A DNA stretch of 54,713 bases from Hyphomicrobiales bacterium. Its GTDB lineage: Bacteria; Pseudomonadota; Alphaproteobacteria; Rhizobiales; Rhizobiaceae. The notes beneath the pieces were generated by a model that had not been told where the DNA came from, did no database searches, and saw nothing but the letters and a program-made list of their open reading frames with translations. Positions 1 through 9,417 of the stretch are shown here, one piece after another; within the stretch, counting starts at the first letter, position 1; each line of letters starts with the position of its first letter. The stretch is from the NCBI GenBank assembly GCA_017305925.1, contig JAFKJW010000195.1, forward strand, positions 38,510 to 93,222, given 5' to 3'. A program made the position numbers and the translations under genes.

Positions 1-112
1 CGGGCGGCGGCAAGCCGATCTTGTTTGGCAAGGCGAAAAGATGCGCGCCGGAGGGAACGAGAGCCAGCGCCGATATGACGAGGGCGAAAAACTGGAATGT
101 CCGGACGGTCAT
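1..112 (-). CDS. Small hydrophobic membrane protein, C-terminus outside the window
   Basis: An open frame runs from an ATG at 112 off the left edge, giving 37 visible residues. It starts MTVRTFQFFALVIS and continues with a hydrophobic segment (FFALVISALALVPSGAHL) and the stretch LFALPNKIGL. A good ribosome binding site (GGAGGA) lies about ten bases upstream of the ATG. The pattern of one hydrophobic helix followed by GAHLFxLPNKIGL is one I associate with small multi-pass hypothetical membrane proteins of rhizobia, but I cannot name the family with certainty. It is transcribed in the same direction as the LysR gene to its right, about 200 bp away. Confidence 0.5.
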   Translation of the reverse strand, partial: MTVRTFQFFALVISALALVPSGAHLFALPNKIGLPPP

Positions 113-319
113 GCGGAAGGTTCCTCCGGCCCAAACCGGCGTCGGCGACGAAGGTTCCCGCCGCCGGGCGGGAGGAAGGGATGCGGGTGCGTTCCCGCGG
201 ACAATGGGATGATCGGAAATCGCGCCGTTCACTCCGATCCTCTCGCGGCCACGGCCGCTTCCAGGCGTGGCCCGCAAAGCCGGCCGCCGGGAAGAGCCGG
301 TCCAAATGCCCAGCGATAC

Positions 320-1231
320 CTACGCCGGTGAAATGCTGTCCAGCCCTGCATCCTCGCCGAAATTGCGCAGGATCCATTCCTTCACCGTCCTGATCGCAAT
401 GCTTTGGTTCGGCCTCTTGCGCTCGATGAGATAGAAGGAGCGATTGGATTTCTTGCGCTCCGGAAACGGCTGCACGAGGATCCCCCGGTTCAGATAATAC
501 TGGCACGTCACATCGTCGCCGATAGCGACGCCGAAGCCGTGCGCGGCCGTCTCGATGGAGAGGAAGTCGTTGCCCATATAGTGCCTGGCCTGCGGCATGT
601 TGCTCATCCTGACGCACGAAAACCAGGTTTCCCAGTCATTGTCGTCATTGGCATAGAGAAGCGGCACCTTGTGCAGGTCGTGTGGCGAGTTCAGCCCCTT
701 CGCGACCGTCGGACTGCAAACCGGAAAAAGCTCGACCTCGCGAAGCAGGATCGTCTGGTGGTTCTTCCAGACCCCGTTTCCGTAGCGGATGCATAGATCC
801 ACGTCAGAGCCGATCACCGCCTTCCATTCCACCGAGGAGCGCAACCCGATGCGCAATCCCGGATGGCTGGACAGAAACGGCGTTATGGCCTTGACGAGCC
901 AAAGGGTCGTGATTGCGGGCGGACAGCTGATGATCACTTCGCCTCGAATCTCCGGCGACTGGAGATCGGCGACCGCATCGGCCAGGAGATCGAAGCCCTC
1001 GCCCAAGAGGCTCATGGTGCGCTGTCCTGCCGGCGTCAGCGAAAAGCGGTTGCCGCGCCGCGCAAGAAGCGTGGTGCCGGTGAACGCCTCCAATGTCTTG
1101 ATCTGGTGGCTGACGGCGCTTTGGGTCACGCCGAGCTCCTCGGCGGCGCGTGTGATCGAGCCTTGCCGGGCGGTTGCCTCGAAGGCCCGGAGCGAGTTCA
1201 GGGACGGGAGGCGGCGATAGGGTACCTGCAT
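320..1231 (-). CDS. LysR-family transcriptional regulator, GcvA-like
   Basis: This 303-residue protein has the normal LysR length. An N-terminal winged helix-turn-helix spans about residues 10-65, with the recognition segment around AAEELGVTQSAVSHQIKTLE. The effector-binding domain covers about 90-295. The motif DVDLCIRYGNG and the tryptophan after the early effector region are typical of the GcvA branch. The gene is divergent from the cyclic-ureide operon that starts at 1405. In LysR systems this usually means the regulator controls the divergent operon in response to a pathway compound, so a role in racemase/amidohydrolase induction is inferred. The 173-bp intergenic stretch is relatively AT-rich and should hold the operator, but I could not assign a specific T-N11-A site. 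Confidence 0.93.
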   Translation of the reverse strand: MQVPYRRLPSLNSLRAFEATARQGSITRAAEELGVTQSAVSHQIKTLEAFTGTTLLARRGNRFSLTPAGQRTMSLLGEGFDLLADAVADLQSPEIRGEVIISCPPAITTLWLVKAITPFLSSHPGLRIGLRSSVEWKAVIGSDVDLCIRYGNGVWKNHQTILLREVELFPVCSPTVAKGLNSPHDLHKVPLLYANDDNDWETWFSCVRMSNMPQARHYMGNDFLSIETAAHGFGVAIGDDVTCQYYLNRGILVQPFPERKKSNRSFYLIERKRPNQSIAIRTVKEWILRNFGEDAGLDSISPA

Positions 1232-1404
1232 GAATTTTTCTCAGGTGTGTCGTCGTAAAATTCTCGCTTGTGCCCCTGCTTTTGTCGAGGTCATAAATCA
1301 AATGTGTATGCCCGCAATTCGCAGGGACGCGCGCCTTCGATACTTTTTTGAAGGTTTGTGCATTCGGGAATCCACCGTCCCGAGCAGAAGAGGAGCCACG
1401 GGGA

Positions 1405-2058
1405 TTGCGAATTTTGCTGATCAATCCAAACAGCAATCGCGACTTTACCGAGGCCATGGATCGCAGCGTCGCCCCCTTGCGGGCGCCTGATACCCGTCGG
1501 ATCGACTGCGTTTCCCTCGAAGGAACGCCGCGCGGCATCGAAACGCAACGGGACATCGACAGCGTGATCGAGCCGCTATGCCGGCTGGTCGAACAGGAAG
1601 CGGCGGCGACCGACGCCTTCGTGATCGGCTGCTTCGCCGATACCGGGCTCTATTCCGCCCGCGAGGTCACGACCAAACCCGTCCTCGGCATCTGCGAAGC
1701 CGGGCTGGCGACGGCCCTGAACCTCGGCGAACGCTTCGGCGTGATCTCGACGGATGCGGCGACCGTCAATGCCGATCTGCGCCTGGTGCGCACCTATGGC
1801 CTGCTGGAACGCTGCGTCGGTTTCGAGCCGGTGAACCTGCCGGTTGCAGAGGTCGCGACCTCGAACGAGACCCCCGAACGCCTGCGTTCGGCGGGCGCCA
1901 AGCTCAAGGCCAACGGGGCGGAGGCGATCGTGCTCGGATGCGCGGGGATGACGTCTCACAGGGCGCTGCTGCGGGAAAAGCTCGGGCTTCCGGTCATCGA
2001 TCCCTGTATCAGCGCGGTGGCCATGGCCATCGGCATCGTCGCACTGGGCCAAGAGTAG
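1405..2058 (+). CDS. Asp/Glu/hydantoin (or allantoin) racemase family protein
   Basis: The protein belongs to the hydantoin/Asp-Glu racemase family, which uses two cysteines for cofactor-independent proton transfer. With a TTG start at 1405 the product is 217 residues and begins with the family hallmark RILLINPNSN. The two catalytic cysteines then fall at Cys76 (VIGCFADTG) and Cys179 (VLGCAGMTS), close to the positions known for hydantoin racemases. An AGGAG at 1391-1395 is well spaced for TTG. An ATG at 1348 in the same frame would add 19 unconserved residues and is less likely. It is the first gene of an operon with a carbamoylase and a cyclic amidohydrolase, which fits racemisation of a 5-substituted hydantoin or of allantoin. 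The sequence does not separate these substrates. Confidence 0.9.
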   Translation: MRILLINPNSNRDFTEAMDRSVAPLRAPDTRRIDCVSLEGTPRGIETQRDIDSVIEPLCRLVEQEAAATDAFVIGCFADTGLYSAREVTTKPVLGICEAGLATALNLGERFGVISTDAATVNADLRLVRTYGLLERCVGFEPVNLPVAEVATSNETPERLRSAGAKLKANGAEAIVLGCAGMTSHRALLREKLGLPVIDPCISAVAMAIGIVALGQE

Positions 2059-2062
2059 AGGC

Positions 2063-3355
2063 ATGTCGCTTCGCGAGAAATTGCTGCCGGACTACGATCG
2101 GGGCCTCGATCTCGAAGGTTTCTCCGGCGACAGGCTGGCCGACAGGCTTTCCGCCATCGCCGAGATCGGCCTGACGACGGAGGCGGGCTCCTGCCGGCCG
2201 GGCTACTCGCAGGCCGAAAGGCAGGCCAAGGACCTGGTATGCGACTGGATGCGGGAAGCCGGCCTCGCCGTTCGCCGCGATGCCGCCGGCAATTGCTTCG
2301 GCCGGCTTGCCGGCAGGAACGACCATCTGTCCGTCATCCTGTGCGGATCGCATATAGACACCGTTCCGAACGGCGGCCATTTCGATGGCGTCCTCGGGGT
2401 TCTGCTGGCGCTCGAGACGGTGGAAATGTGGAAGGCAACGGGCTTCGAGCCTGAACGCCCCTACGAAATCGTGATCTTCTCGGAGGAAGAGGGGAGCAGC
2501 TTCAACGTCGGCTGCGTCGGCAGCAGCGCCGTTGCCGGAGCGCCCCTCACAGGACAGCTCGGCAGAGTCAGCGACCATGAGGGGCGGAGCTTCGCCTCCG
2601 CCGTCGAAGAGGTCGGTCTCTCGCTCGCGGACTTTCCGGCCGCCCGACGGGATCTTTCGCAGATCGCCGCTTTCGTCGAGGTCCATATCGAGCAGGGCCT
2701 TGTCCTCGAAAGGCACGGTCTGCCTGTCGGGATCGTCAATGGAATCTGCGGGCTGGCGGCGCTGGACGTCACGGTCACCGGGCAGGCGGGCCACGCCGGA
2801 ACGACGCCGATGAACTACCGGCGCGACGCGCTGGTGGCGGCGAGCCGCATCGTGACCGCCATCAGCGAGCTTCCCGGCCAGATCAGCGAGACAGCCGTCG
2901 CCACGGTCGGTCAGCTGAAAGTGTCGCCGAACGGCAGCAATGTCGTGCCCGGCAAGGTCCGCTTCAGCGTCGATATCCGCGACGTCGCCAACGAACCGCT
3001 GGAGCGGCTGGTGACACGCATCGTCGAGGCGGCGGCGGGAATTGCCGCGGCATCGGGGCTCGGGCTTTCCTGGTCGCGGACCTTCTCCCAGCCGGCAATC
3101 GCGGTGGACCCGAGGCTGAAGACCCTGCAGGCGGAGGCGATGCGCGCCCTCAACCTCGCCGCCTTCGAGATGCCGAGCGGGGCCGGCCATGACGCCATGA
3201 TCCTTGGGGCGCATGTGCCGATGGCGATGTTCTTCGTCCGCAGCAAGGACGGCATCAGCCACAACCCGCTCGAATTTTCCTCCCTGAACGACTGCGCGAT
3301 CGCCGCGCGTGCGCTGTCGCGCTTCCTGGCGCGGCTCGTCTCCAACACGGACTGA
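2063..3355 (+). CDS. M20-family N-carbamoyl-L-amino acid hydrolase / allantoate amidohydrolase
   Basis: This 430-residue metallo-amidohydrolase removes the carbamoyl or ureido group from the product of ring opening. Metal-binding motifs are visible in order: GSHIDTVPNGGHFDGVLG (His97, Asp108), the EEE cluster at 141-143, HIEQG (His208, Glu210) and the late SHNPLEFS histidine near residue 405. The dimerisation-domain signature GHAGTTPM is present near residue 248. All key residues are intact and the length is normal. The start lies 4 bp after the racemase stop, with AGAGG just upstream, so translation is probably coupled. Allantoate deiminase (AllC) and hydantoin-pathway carbamoylase (HyuC) share this fold; neighbours leave both open. 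Confidence 0.93.
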   Translation: MSLREKLLPDYDRGLDLEGFSGDRLADRLSAIAEIGLTTEAGSCRPGYSQAERQAKDLVCDWMREAGLAVRRDAAGNCFGRLAGRNDHLSVILCGSHIDTVPNGGHFDGVLGVLLALETVEMWKATGFEPERPYEIVIFSEEEGSSFNVGCVGSSAVAGAPLTGQLGRVSDHEGRSFASAVEEVGLSLADFPAARRDLSQIAAFVEVHIEQGLVLERHGLPVGIVNGICGLAALDVTVTGQAGHAGTTPMNYRRDALVAASRIVTAISELPGQISETAVATVGQLKVSPNGSNVVPGKVRFSVDIRDVANEPLERLVTRIVEAAAGIAAASGLGLSWSRTFSQPAIAVDPRLKTLQAEAMRALNLAAFEMPSGAGHDAMILGAHVPMAMFFVRSKDGISHNPLEFSSLNDCAIAARALSRFLARLVSNTD

Positions 3356-3369
3356 ATCTGGGTGCCCCG

Positions 3370-4740
3370 ATGTTCGATCTGATTGTCAAGAATGCCAAAA
3401 TCGTCGGCGAAAATCGTGTCGTTCAGGCCAATTTGTGCGTGAAGGACGGCCGCTTCGCCGCCATCGGCACGGATGAAATGCCGGCGCGCGAAACGATCGA
3501 TGCCGCCGGCCGCCTCGTCTTCCCGGGGGCTGTCGATCCGCACGTCCACTTTAACGATCCCGGCATGACGGAGGGCGAGGACTTCTATACCGGCTCGTCC
3601 GCGGCGGTCGCGGGCGGCATCACCAGCGTTTTCGAAATGCCGCTGACCAATCCGCTGACGCAGGACGAGCCCTCCTTCCTCCTGAAGAAATCCGAGGCGT
3701 CGAAGAAGTCCGTCGCCGATTTCGGCCTCTATTTGGCGCTCACGCCGGACAATTCGTCCAGGGTCGGCAAGCTGATGGAATTGCAGCCTATCGGCTTCAA
3801 GGCGTTCATGTCGTATTCGCCCGAAATCCCCATGGTCAAGGATGGGGAACTGCTGGCCGGCATGCGGGCGATCAGGGCGGCGAATTCCCGTATCGCGGTC
3901 CACTGCGAAAACAACGAAATCATCACCTACCTCTCCAGGGAGCTGGAAGCATCGGGACGGCGCGACCCGCGCGCCTATGCCGAGAGCCGTCCCGACTACG
4001 CCGAATGGGAAGCCATCCAGCGGGCGGTGACCCTTGCCATCATTGCCGGGGTGCAATTGCACGTCGTCCATTCGAGCACGCCGGAAGGGGCGCGGATCGT
4101 CGCCGAGGCACGCGCCGCCGGCCACCCGATCAGCGTCGAGACCGCCCAGCACTTCCTTTTCCTCGACCTCGAGGATTTCCAGCGGATCGGGCCGTTCGCC
4201 CAATGCAACCCGCCGCTGCGTGCGCCGGAAAATGCGGACCGGCTCTGGCTGGCGATCCGCAACGGCAATATCGACTGCGTGGCCACCGACCACGCTCCCT
4301 ACACGATCGAGGAAAAGCTGAGCGGCAAGGATTCCGTCTGGACGACGCCGGCGGGCCTCAACCATATCCAGACGGCCAACCAGCTTTTGATCGGCGAAGG
4401 GATCAGGCGCGACATCCCCCTCACCCGCCTCGCGCAATTGTTCGCGACCGCACCGGCGAAGCTGTTCAACATCTACCCGCAAAAGGGAGCCATCACCATC
4501 GGCGGCGACGCCGACATGTTCCTGTTCGATCCCGAGGAAGAATGGACGGTTGTTCCCGAGCACACTTTCTACAAGCAGAAGTGGACTCCGTTCGCAGGCA
4601 TGAAGGTGACCGGGCGGGTGAAACGCACATGGGTGCGCGGGACCACCGTCTACGAAGACGGCGCGCCCATGGGCGCCATAACGGTAAAACCCGGCTTCGG
4701 ACGATTCATACCGGGTAGGACCGGCACTGCCGCATCCTGA
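3370..4740 (+). CDS. Cyclic amidohydrolase: allantoinase / hydantoinase / dihydropyrimidinase superfamily
   Basis: A 456-residue TIM-barrel enzyme that hydrolyses a cyclic amide ring using a binuclear metal centre. The metal ligands are all present: HVH at His58/His60, the carboxylated lysine Lys144 (GFKAFMS), His178 (VHCEN), the histidines around 231-234 (LHVVHSS) and Asp307 (ATDHAP). The segment DPHVHFNDPG followed by a short glutamate-rich loop is closer to AllB-type allantoinases than to D-hydantoinases, which is my reason for favouring allantoin-like substrates. It lies 14 bp after the carbamoylase, in the same operon. Together with the racemase and carbamoylase it completes a racemise, open, decarbamoylate sequence. 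Confidence 0.92.
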   Translation: MFDLIVKNAKIVGENRVVQANLCVKDGRFAAIGTDEMPARETIDAAGRLVFPGAVDPHVHFNDPGMTEGEDFYTGSSAAVAGGITSVFEMPLTNPLTQDEPSFLLKKSEASKKSVADFGLYLALTPDNSSRVGKLMELQPIGFKAFMSYSPEIPMVKDGELLAGMRAIRAANSRIAVHCENNEIITYLSRELEASGRRDPRAYAESRPDYAEWEAIQRAVTLAIIAGVQLHVVHSSTPEGARIVAEARAAGHPISVETAQHFLFLDLEDFQRIGPFAQCNPPLRAPENADRLWLAIRNGNIDCVATDHAPYTIEEKLSGKDSVWTTPAGLNHIQTANQLLIGEGIRRDIPLTRLAQLFATAPAKLFNIYPQKGAITIGGDADMFLFDPEEEWTVVPEHTFYKQKWTPFAGMKVTGRVKRTWVRGTTVYEDGAPMGAITVKPGFGRFIPGRTGTAAS

Positions 4741-4817
4741 AACGACTGGCGTGGACGGGGAGCCGGCTCGTCGACAAGGCGGGCCTGAGGCGCAACAATA
4801 GACCTGGGAGAAAGATC

Positions 4818-6443
4818 ATGAGCACTGAAAGCGCAGACAACACCAACCGGACATCGGATGGCCACCCCTTCTGCCTGTCCAGACGTTCCGTGCTGACGGC
4901 GGGGGCCGCGGGCCTGGCTCTCTCCTTCATGGGCGGGCGCGCATTCGCGGCCGGCAAGGACACGCTCGTCGTCACCTCCGGCGCCGACGCGGTGACGCTC
5001 GATCCGGGCGCATCCTTCGACGGACAGTCGCCGCTCCTGTGGCGCGGCGTCTATGAATCGCTGCTGGACTACAAGGGCGATACTCTGGAGTTCGTCCCCT
5101 CGCTTGCCGAGAGCTACGACGTCTCGGACGACAAGAAGACCTATACGTTCAGGATCAGGAAGAACGTCAAGTTCACCGACGGCGAGGTTCTCGACGCCGC
5201 GGCGGTGAAATTCAACATAGAAAGACAGATCAAGATCAAGCTGGGCATCGCCTTCGCGTTGGGCCCGGTGACGTCCATCGAAACCCCCGACAACGACACC
5301 GTGGTGCTCAAGCTGAAAGAGCCGTCGGACGGGTTCCTTTCCGCCTTCGCGTCGCTGGTGACGGTCGGCATGATCTCGCCCAAGGCCATCCGCGACAACG
5401 AGAAGGACGACGATGGCGCCCAGGACTGGCTGCGCAGCAACATGGTCGGCACCGGCCCCTACATGATGCGCTCCTACACGCAATCCCAGCAGGCGGTGAT
5501 GGTGCGCAACCCGGACTACTGGCGCGGATGGGAGGGCGACCACTTCGAGCGCATCATCGTGAAATATGTGCACGAAGCCAGCAGCGCGCGCCTGTTCCTC
5601 GAGCAGGGGGAAACCGACGTCGCCCTGTTCATGCCGGACGACGTGGTGGAATCGCTCGACGGCAAGCCCGGCCTGACGGTGACGAACGTGCCGTCGTTCG
5701 ACCTCTATTATCTGATGATGAACTGCAAGCATGGACCGACCGCCGACGTGCGGGTGCGGCGCGCCATCGCGCATGGCTTCAACTACGATGCGTTCATCCA
5801 GGGCACGCTGCGGGGGAAGGCCAAGCGCGCCCGCGGTCCGGTCCCCAGCAACTTCGTGGGCCATGCGGCGGATATGCCGATCTACGACTTCGATCCTGAA
5901 AAGGCCAAGAAGATGCTTGCCGAGGCCGGTTTCCCGGACGGCGGCTTCAAGCTCAAATACACCTACGAATCGGGCTATTTCTGGAAGCGGCCGCTGGGCG
6001 AGCTCTTTCAGTCCAACATGAAGGACCTTGGCATAGAGGTGGAGATCCAGGAACTGTCTCCTGCCGCCTGGGCCGGCCTGCTGTCCAATCCCGATACCGC
6101 CGACCACAGCTTCGGCGTGGTGTGGTGGCCGACGCTGGCAACCCCGTATGACTATCTGTGGTCGTTGTTCCATACCGATGCGCAGGGCAGTGCGGGCTAC
6201 AACTGGGGCTACTACTCCAATCCGGACGTCGACAAGCTGCTGAACGAGGGCATGGTGGAGCCGGATGAAGCCAAGCGGTTCGAGCTCTACGCCCGCGCCC
6301 AGAAACTGATCGTCGAGGATTCGCCGGCGCTCTTCGTTTATGAGAAGAATTATCGTATGCCCGCCAGCGACAAGCTGAAGGGCTTCGTCTTCAACGGCAT
6401 GCGCACGGCAACGCTCGACTTCTACAATCTGAGCAGTTCCTGA
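4818..6443 (+). CDS. ABC transporter substrate-binding protein, family 5 (DppA/OppA type)
   Basis: This 541-residue extracytoplasmic solute-binding protein of the peptide/nickel/opine class feeds the permeases encoded directly downstream. A Tat-like signal is visible: SRRSVL at 21-26, a hydrophobic stretch to about 40, and a likely cleavage after AFA at 44. Family-5 landmarks follow, including LDPGASFDGQSPLLWRGVYE, the KFTDGEVLDAAAVKFNIER region near 120-140 and VRRAIAHGFNYD near 315. The 77-bp gap from the amidohydrolase contains a GGGAG ribosome binding site but no recognisable terminator. Expected cargo, from its neighbours, is a ureide, hydantoin or modified peptide rather than ordinary peptides; this is inference. 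Confidence 0.95.
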   Translation: MSTESADNTNRTSDGHPFCLSRRSVLTAGAAGLALSFMGGRAFAAGKDTLVVTSGADAVTLDPGASFDGQSPLLWRGVYESLLDYKGDTLEFVPSLAESYDVSDDKKTYTFRIRKNVKFTDGEVLDAAAVKFNIERQIKIKLGIAFALGPVTSIETPDNDTVVLKLKEPSDGFLSAFASLVTVGMISPKAIRDNEKDDDGAQDWLRSNMVGTGPYMMRSYTQSQQAVMVRNPDYWRGWEGDHFERIIVKYVHEASSARLFLEQGETDVALFMPDDVVESLDGKPGLTVTNVPSFDLYYLMMNCKHGPTADVRVRRAIAHGFNYDAFIQGTLRGKAKRARGPVPSNFVGHAADMPIYDFDPEKAKKMLAEAGFPDGGFKLKYTYESGYFWKRPLGELFQSNMKDLGIEVEIQELSPAAWAGLLSNPDTADHSFGVVWWPTLATPYDYLWSLFHTDAQGSAGYNWGYYSNPDVDKLLNEGMVEPDEAKRFELYARAQKLIVEDSPALFVYEKNYRMPASDKLKGFVFNGMRTATLDFYNLSSS

Positions 6444-6476
6444 CATGACGGGAGCCTCCTGCAACGGTGATCCCGA

Positions 6477-7493
6477 ATGATCCGGTTTATCGGCAGGAGG
6501 CTGCTGTTTCTGTGCTTTGTGCTGCTGGGCATAAGCGTCATAACCTTTGCGCTGACCCATCTGGTCCCCGGCGACCCGGCCCGCCTGATGGCGGGCCAGC
6601 ACGCCACCGGCGAACAGGTCAAGGAACTGGCGCAGCGTTACGGGCTGGACAAGCCGGTCATCACCCAGTTCTGGATTTACATGAAAGGCCTGCTGAGCGG
6701 CGATCTCGGCATGTCGTTGACCAACCGCCGGCCCGTGCTCGAGGATCTGAGGCAGTTCCTGCCGGCCAGCGTCGAGCTTACCGCCGCCGCGGTGCTGCTC
6801 GTCGTCCTTGTCGGTTTGCCGATCGGCCTGTTGACCGGCGCGCGGCGCGGCAAGATGCTCGACCATTTGATGCGCTTCCTCACCGTCAGCGGCGTATCGA
6901 TGCCGATCTTCTGGCTCGGCATCCTGATGCAGATCCTGTTCTATCAGCATCTCAAGCTGCTGCCGCTCGGCGGCAGGCTGGGGGTGCTCGACATCGAGCC
7001 TCCGCATGTCACCGGCTTCTACCTGATCGACACCCTTCTCGATGGCGACTACGCGACCTTCTCCTCCGCGCTGATCCATCTCATCCTGCCGGCCACCACC
7101 CTGGCGGCGGGAAGCATCGCGGTGATTTCGCGGATGATGCGCGCCTCGGTGATCGAAGTGCTCGACGCGGACTACGTGCGGACCGCGCAGGCCAAGGGGC
7201 TGCCGGCGGGCGCGGTGCTGCGCTTCCACGTCTTCCGCAACGCCCTTATTCCGACGACCACCATACTTGGCTTGCAGGTGGGGGCGCTGCTCGCCGGAAA
7301 CGTGCTGGCCGAGGTCGTCTTCAACTGGCCGGGGATCGGCCTCTACGCCGTCAATGCCATCAAGAACCTAGACTATCCCGCCATCATGGGCGTTACGCTC
7401 GCCATCTCGGTCATCTACGTATTCGTCAATCTGCTTGTCGATATCGCCTATGTCATGCTCGATCCCCGCATCAGCTTTGACGGGGTGGCCTAG
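6477..7493 (+). CDS. ABC transporter permease, DppB type
   Basis: A 338-residue inner-membrane permease with the N-terminal DppB signature: a membrane helix (RRLLFLCFVLLGISVITFAL) followed by VPGDPARLMAGQHAT. Five further hydrophobic helices follow. The cytoplasmic coupling (EAA) loop reads RTAQAKGLPAGAVLRFHVFR near 245-265 and contacts the ATPase. Length and topology match the family. It begins 34 bp after the substrate-binding protein and ends 2 bp before the DppC gene. It forms the heterodimeric channel with the next product. Confidence 0.95.
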   Translation: MIRFIGRRLLFLCFVLLGISVITFALTHLVPGDPARLMAGQHATGEQVKELAQRYGLDKPVITQFWIYMKGLLSGDLGMSLTNRRPVLEDLRQFLPASVELTAAAVLLVVLVGLPIGLLTGARRGKMLDHLMRFLTVSGVSMPIFWLGILMQILFYQHLKLLPLGGRLGVLDIEPPHVTGFYLIDTLLDGDYATFSSALIHLILPATTLAAGSIAVISRMMRASVIEVLDADYVRTAQAKGLPAGAVLRFHVFRNALIPTTTILGLQVGALLAGNVLAEVVFNWPGIGLYAVNAIKNLDYPAIMGVTLAISVIYVFVNLLVDIAYVMLDPRISFDGVA

Positions 7494-7495
7494 CC

Positions 7496-8377
7496 ATGGC
7501 CGAAAACGCCGCAATGCAGCCGCGGGCGACAGTCCCCCTACGCAGGCAGCGAAATCTGCTGCATCGCATTCTCGCCAATCCGCTCAGCGCCATCGGCGCG
7601 GCGTTGGTCTGTCTTGCGATCCTGGTCGCGCTGCTTGCTCCACGGATCGCGCCGCTCGATCCGATCGCGATGGACTTGCCGAACCGGCTGATGCCGCCGA
7701 GCACCGCGCACTGGTTCGGCACCGACGACAGCGGCCGCGACATCCTTTCGCGCGTCATCCACGGCACGCGCTATTCCCTGATAGCGGCCTTCGGAATTCT
7801 CGCGCTCGCTTCGCTGGCCGGAACGATCATCGGACTGGCGGCGGGACTGTTCGGCGGATGGCTCGACGAATTGCTGATGCGCGTGACCGATATGTTCCTC
7901 GCCTTCCCGGCACTGGTGCTCGCCATGGCGCTGACGGCCGCCCTTGGCCCGAGCCTTTTCAACGCGGTGATGGCCACCGCGCTGGTCTGGTGGCCGTGGT
8001 ATGCGCGGCTGGTGCGCGGGCAGGCGCTCCAGCTCAAGAACGAGGCCTATGTCGAGGCCGCGGTCATTGCAGGCGCCTCGCGCTCGCGCATCGCCTTCCA
8101 CCATATCCTGCGCAACTGCCTGACCCCGCTCATCGTCCAGATCAGCCTCGACATGGGCTATGCGATCCTGACCCTTGCCGGCCTCTCCTTCGTCGGGCTC
8201 GGGGCGCAGCCGCCGGCGCCGGAATGGGGCTCGATGGTTTCCGTCGGGCGCGACTATTTTCTCGACAACTGGTGGATGGTCACGTTCCCGGGCCTGGCGA
8301 TCTTCATCACCGTCATGGCTTTCAACCTTCTGGGAGACGGCATCCAGGAGGCCCTTTCGCCGAGGGCGCCGCGCTGA
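7496..8377 (+). CDS. ABC transporter permease, DppC type
   Basis: This 293-residue protein is the second permease. A cytoplasmic N-terminus of about 30 residues precedes the first helix (AIGAALVCLAILVALLAPRI). The family hallmark HWFGTDDSGRDILSRVIHGTR is at about 67-87, and the EAA loop reads EAAVIAGASRSRIAFHHILR near 185-205. The TGA stop at 8375-8377 overlaps an in-frame ATG at 8377 of the next reading frame, which suggests coupling with the oxidoreductase gene or use of the later ATG there. All expected helices are present. Confidence 0.95.
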   Translation: MAENAAMQPRATVPLRRQRNLLHRILANPLSAIGAALVCLAILVALLAPRIAPLDPIAMDLPNRLMPPSTAHWFGTDDSGRDILSRVIHGTRYSLIAAFGILALASLAGTIIGLAAGLFGGWLDELLMRVTDMFLAFPALVLAMALTAALGPSLFNAVMATALVWWPWYARLVRGQALQLKNEAYVEAAVIAGASRSRIAFHHILRNCLTPLIVQISLDMGYAILTLAGLSFVGLGAQPPAPEWGSMVSVGRDYFLDNWWMVTFPGLAIFITVMAFNLLGDGIQEALSPRAPR

Positions 8378-8424
8378 TGCCGGCCGCCAAGACAAGATCG
8401 CTCGAGACCGGCAGGGGTTCCGCC

Positions 8425-9411
8425 ATGCGCCGGATCGTCGTCCGCGCGCCGGGAGGTCCGGAAGCAATGCGGGTGGAGGAGGCGCCGACACCTGCGCCCG
8501 GCCCAGGCGAGGTTGCCGTGGACGTCGCCTATTGCGGCTGCAACTGGGCCGACGTCATGGTCCGCAACAACAGCTACCCGCACCCGACGCGGTATCCGGT
8601 CGTGCCTGGCTGCGAGATATCGGGCCGTATCCGTGCCCTGGGCGAAGGCGTCGACGGCTTCGAGGTCGGCCAATCCGTCGCCGCCTGCCCGCCCGAGGAC
8701 GGCGGCTACGCCGATGTCTGCGTCGTTCCGGCCAGGGACATCATCCCGCTGCCGCCGAACATGCCGCTCGACCTGGCGGCAGCCTTTCCCTTGCAGGGTT
8801 TGACGGCGCAGCTGATGCTGCATGATGTCGGGCGCGTGGGAAAGGGTTCGGCCGTGCTTATCCACGCCATCGGCGGGGGTGTCGGGCTGTGCCTGACCCA
8901 GCTTGCCGTGAAAGCGGGATGCCGGGTCCTCGGGACCGTGGGAACGGCGGGCAAGGACAAGCGGCCGCTCGATCTCGGCGCCGAGCGCGTCGTCGACCGC
9001 AATCAGGAAGACTTCGCCGCAGCCGCCCTCGCGTGGACGCAGGGAAGAGGCGTCGATTTCGTCTACGATTCCGTTGGCGCGGCGACGCTCGATCGCAGCT
9101 TCGATGCGATCCGGAAATTCGGCCATATCGTCAGCTATGGCGAGGCGAGCGGCAGGCCGTTCGCCAATATCTGGGAGCGGATGGTTCCCAGATCCGTCAC
9201 CTTCAGCCGTTTCCATCTGGGTCACGCAGACCCGGACTCCGCCAGCTGGAAGAATGCGGTCGCAGCGGTGCTCGAAGCCGTTCGGTGCGGAGGGCTGAAG
9301 ATATTCATCGAGGAGGTCTATCCGCTCGAAAGGGCGGCGGACATGCACGGGCGTCTGGAATCCAGGCAGGTCTCGGGAAAGCTGCTGCTTTCCGTCGGCG
9401 GAGAATTGTAG
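8425..9411 (+). CDS. Zinc-type alcohol dehydrogenase-like protein, quinone oxidoreductase (QOR) family
   Basis: A medium-chain dehydrogenase/reductase of 328 residues when read from ATG 8425, where the conserved N-terminus MRRIVVRAPGGPEAMRVEEAP begins. An upstream ATG at 8377 overlaps the DppC stop and would add 16 residues. The NAD(P)H-binding Rossmann motif AIGGGVGLCLTQLA is visible in the middle. The catalytic-zinc Cys/His set of true alcohol dehydrogenases is absent, as in quinone oxidoreductases. It lies between the permease and ATPase genes of one transporter, an unusual place for an enzyme. This suggests a redox step on the imported compound, but the substrate is unknown. Confidence 0.86.
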   Translation: MRRIVVRAPGGPEAMRVEEAPTPAPGPGEVAVDVAYCGCNWADVMVRNNSYPHPTRYPVVPGCEISGRIRALGEGVDGFEVGQSVAACPPEDGGYADVCVVPARDIIPLPPNMPLDLAAAFPLQGLTAQLMLHDVGRVGKGSAVLIHAIGGGVGLCLTQLAVKAGCRVLGTVGTAGKDKRPLDLGAERVVDRNQEDFAAAALAWTQGRGVDFVYDSVGAATLDRSFDAIRKFGHIVSYGEASGRPFANIWERMVPRSVTFSRFHLGHADPDSASWKNAVAAVLEAVRCGGLKIFIEEVYPLERAADMHGRLESRQVSGKLLLSVGGEL

Positions 9412-9417
9412 CGGATC

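Noticed and set aside
4650-7229. An 859-codon open frame on the minus strand
   Set aside because: It is antisense to the substrate-binding protein and permease genes, which have clear family motifs.
7435-8424. N-terminal extension of the quinone oxidoreductase back to 7435
   Set aside because: It overlaps the DppC gene in another frame and has no similarity; ATG 8425 fits the conserved start.
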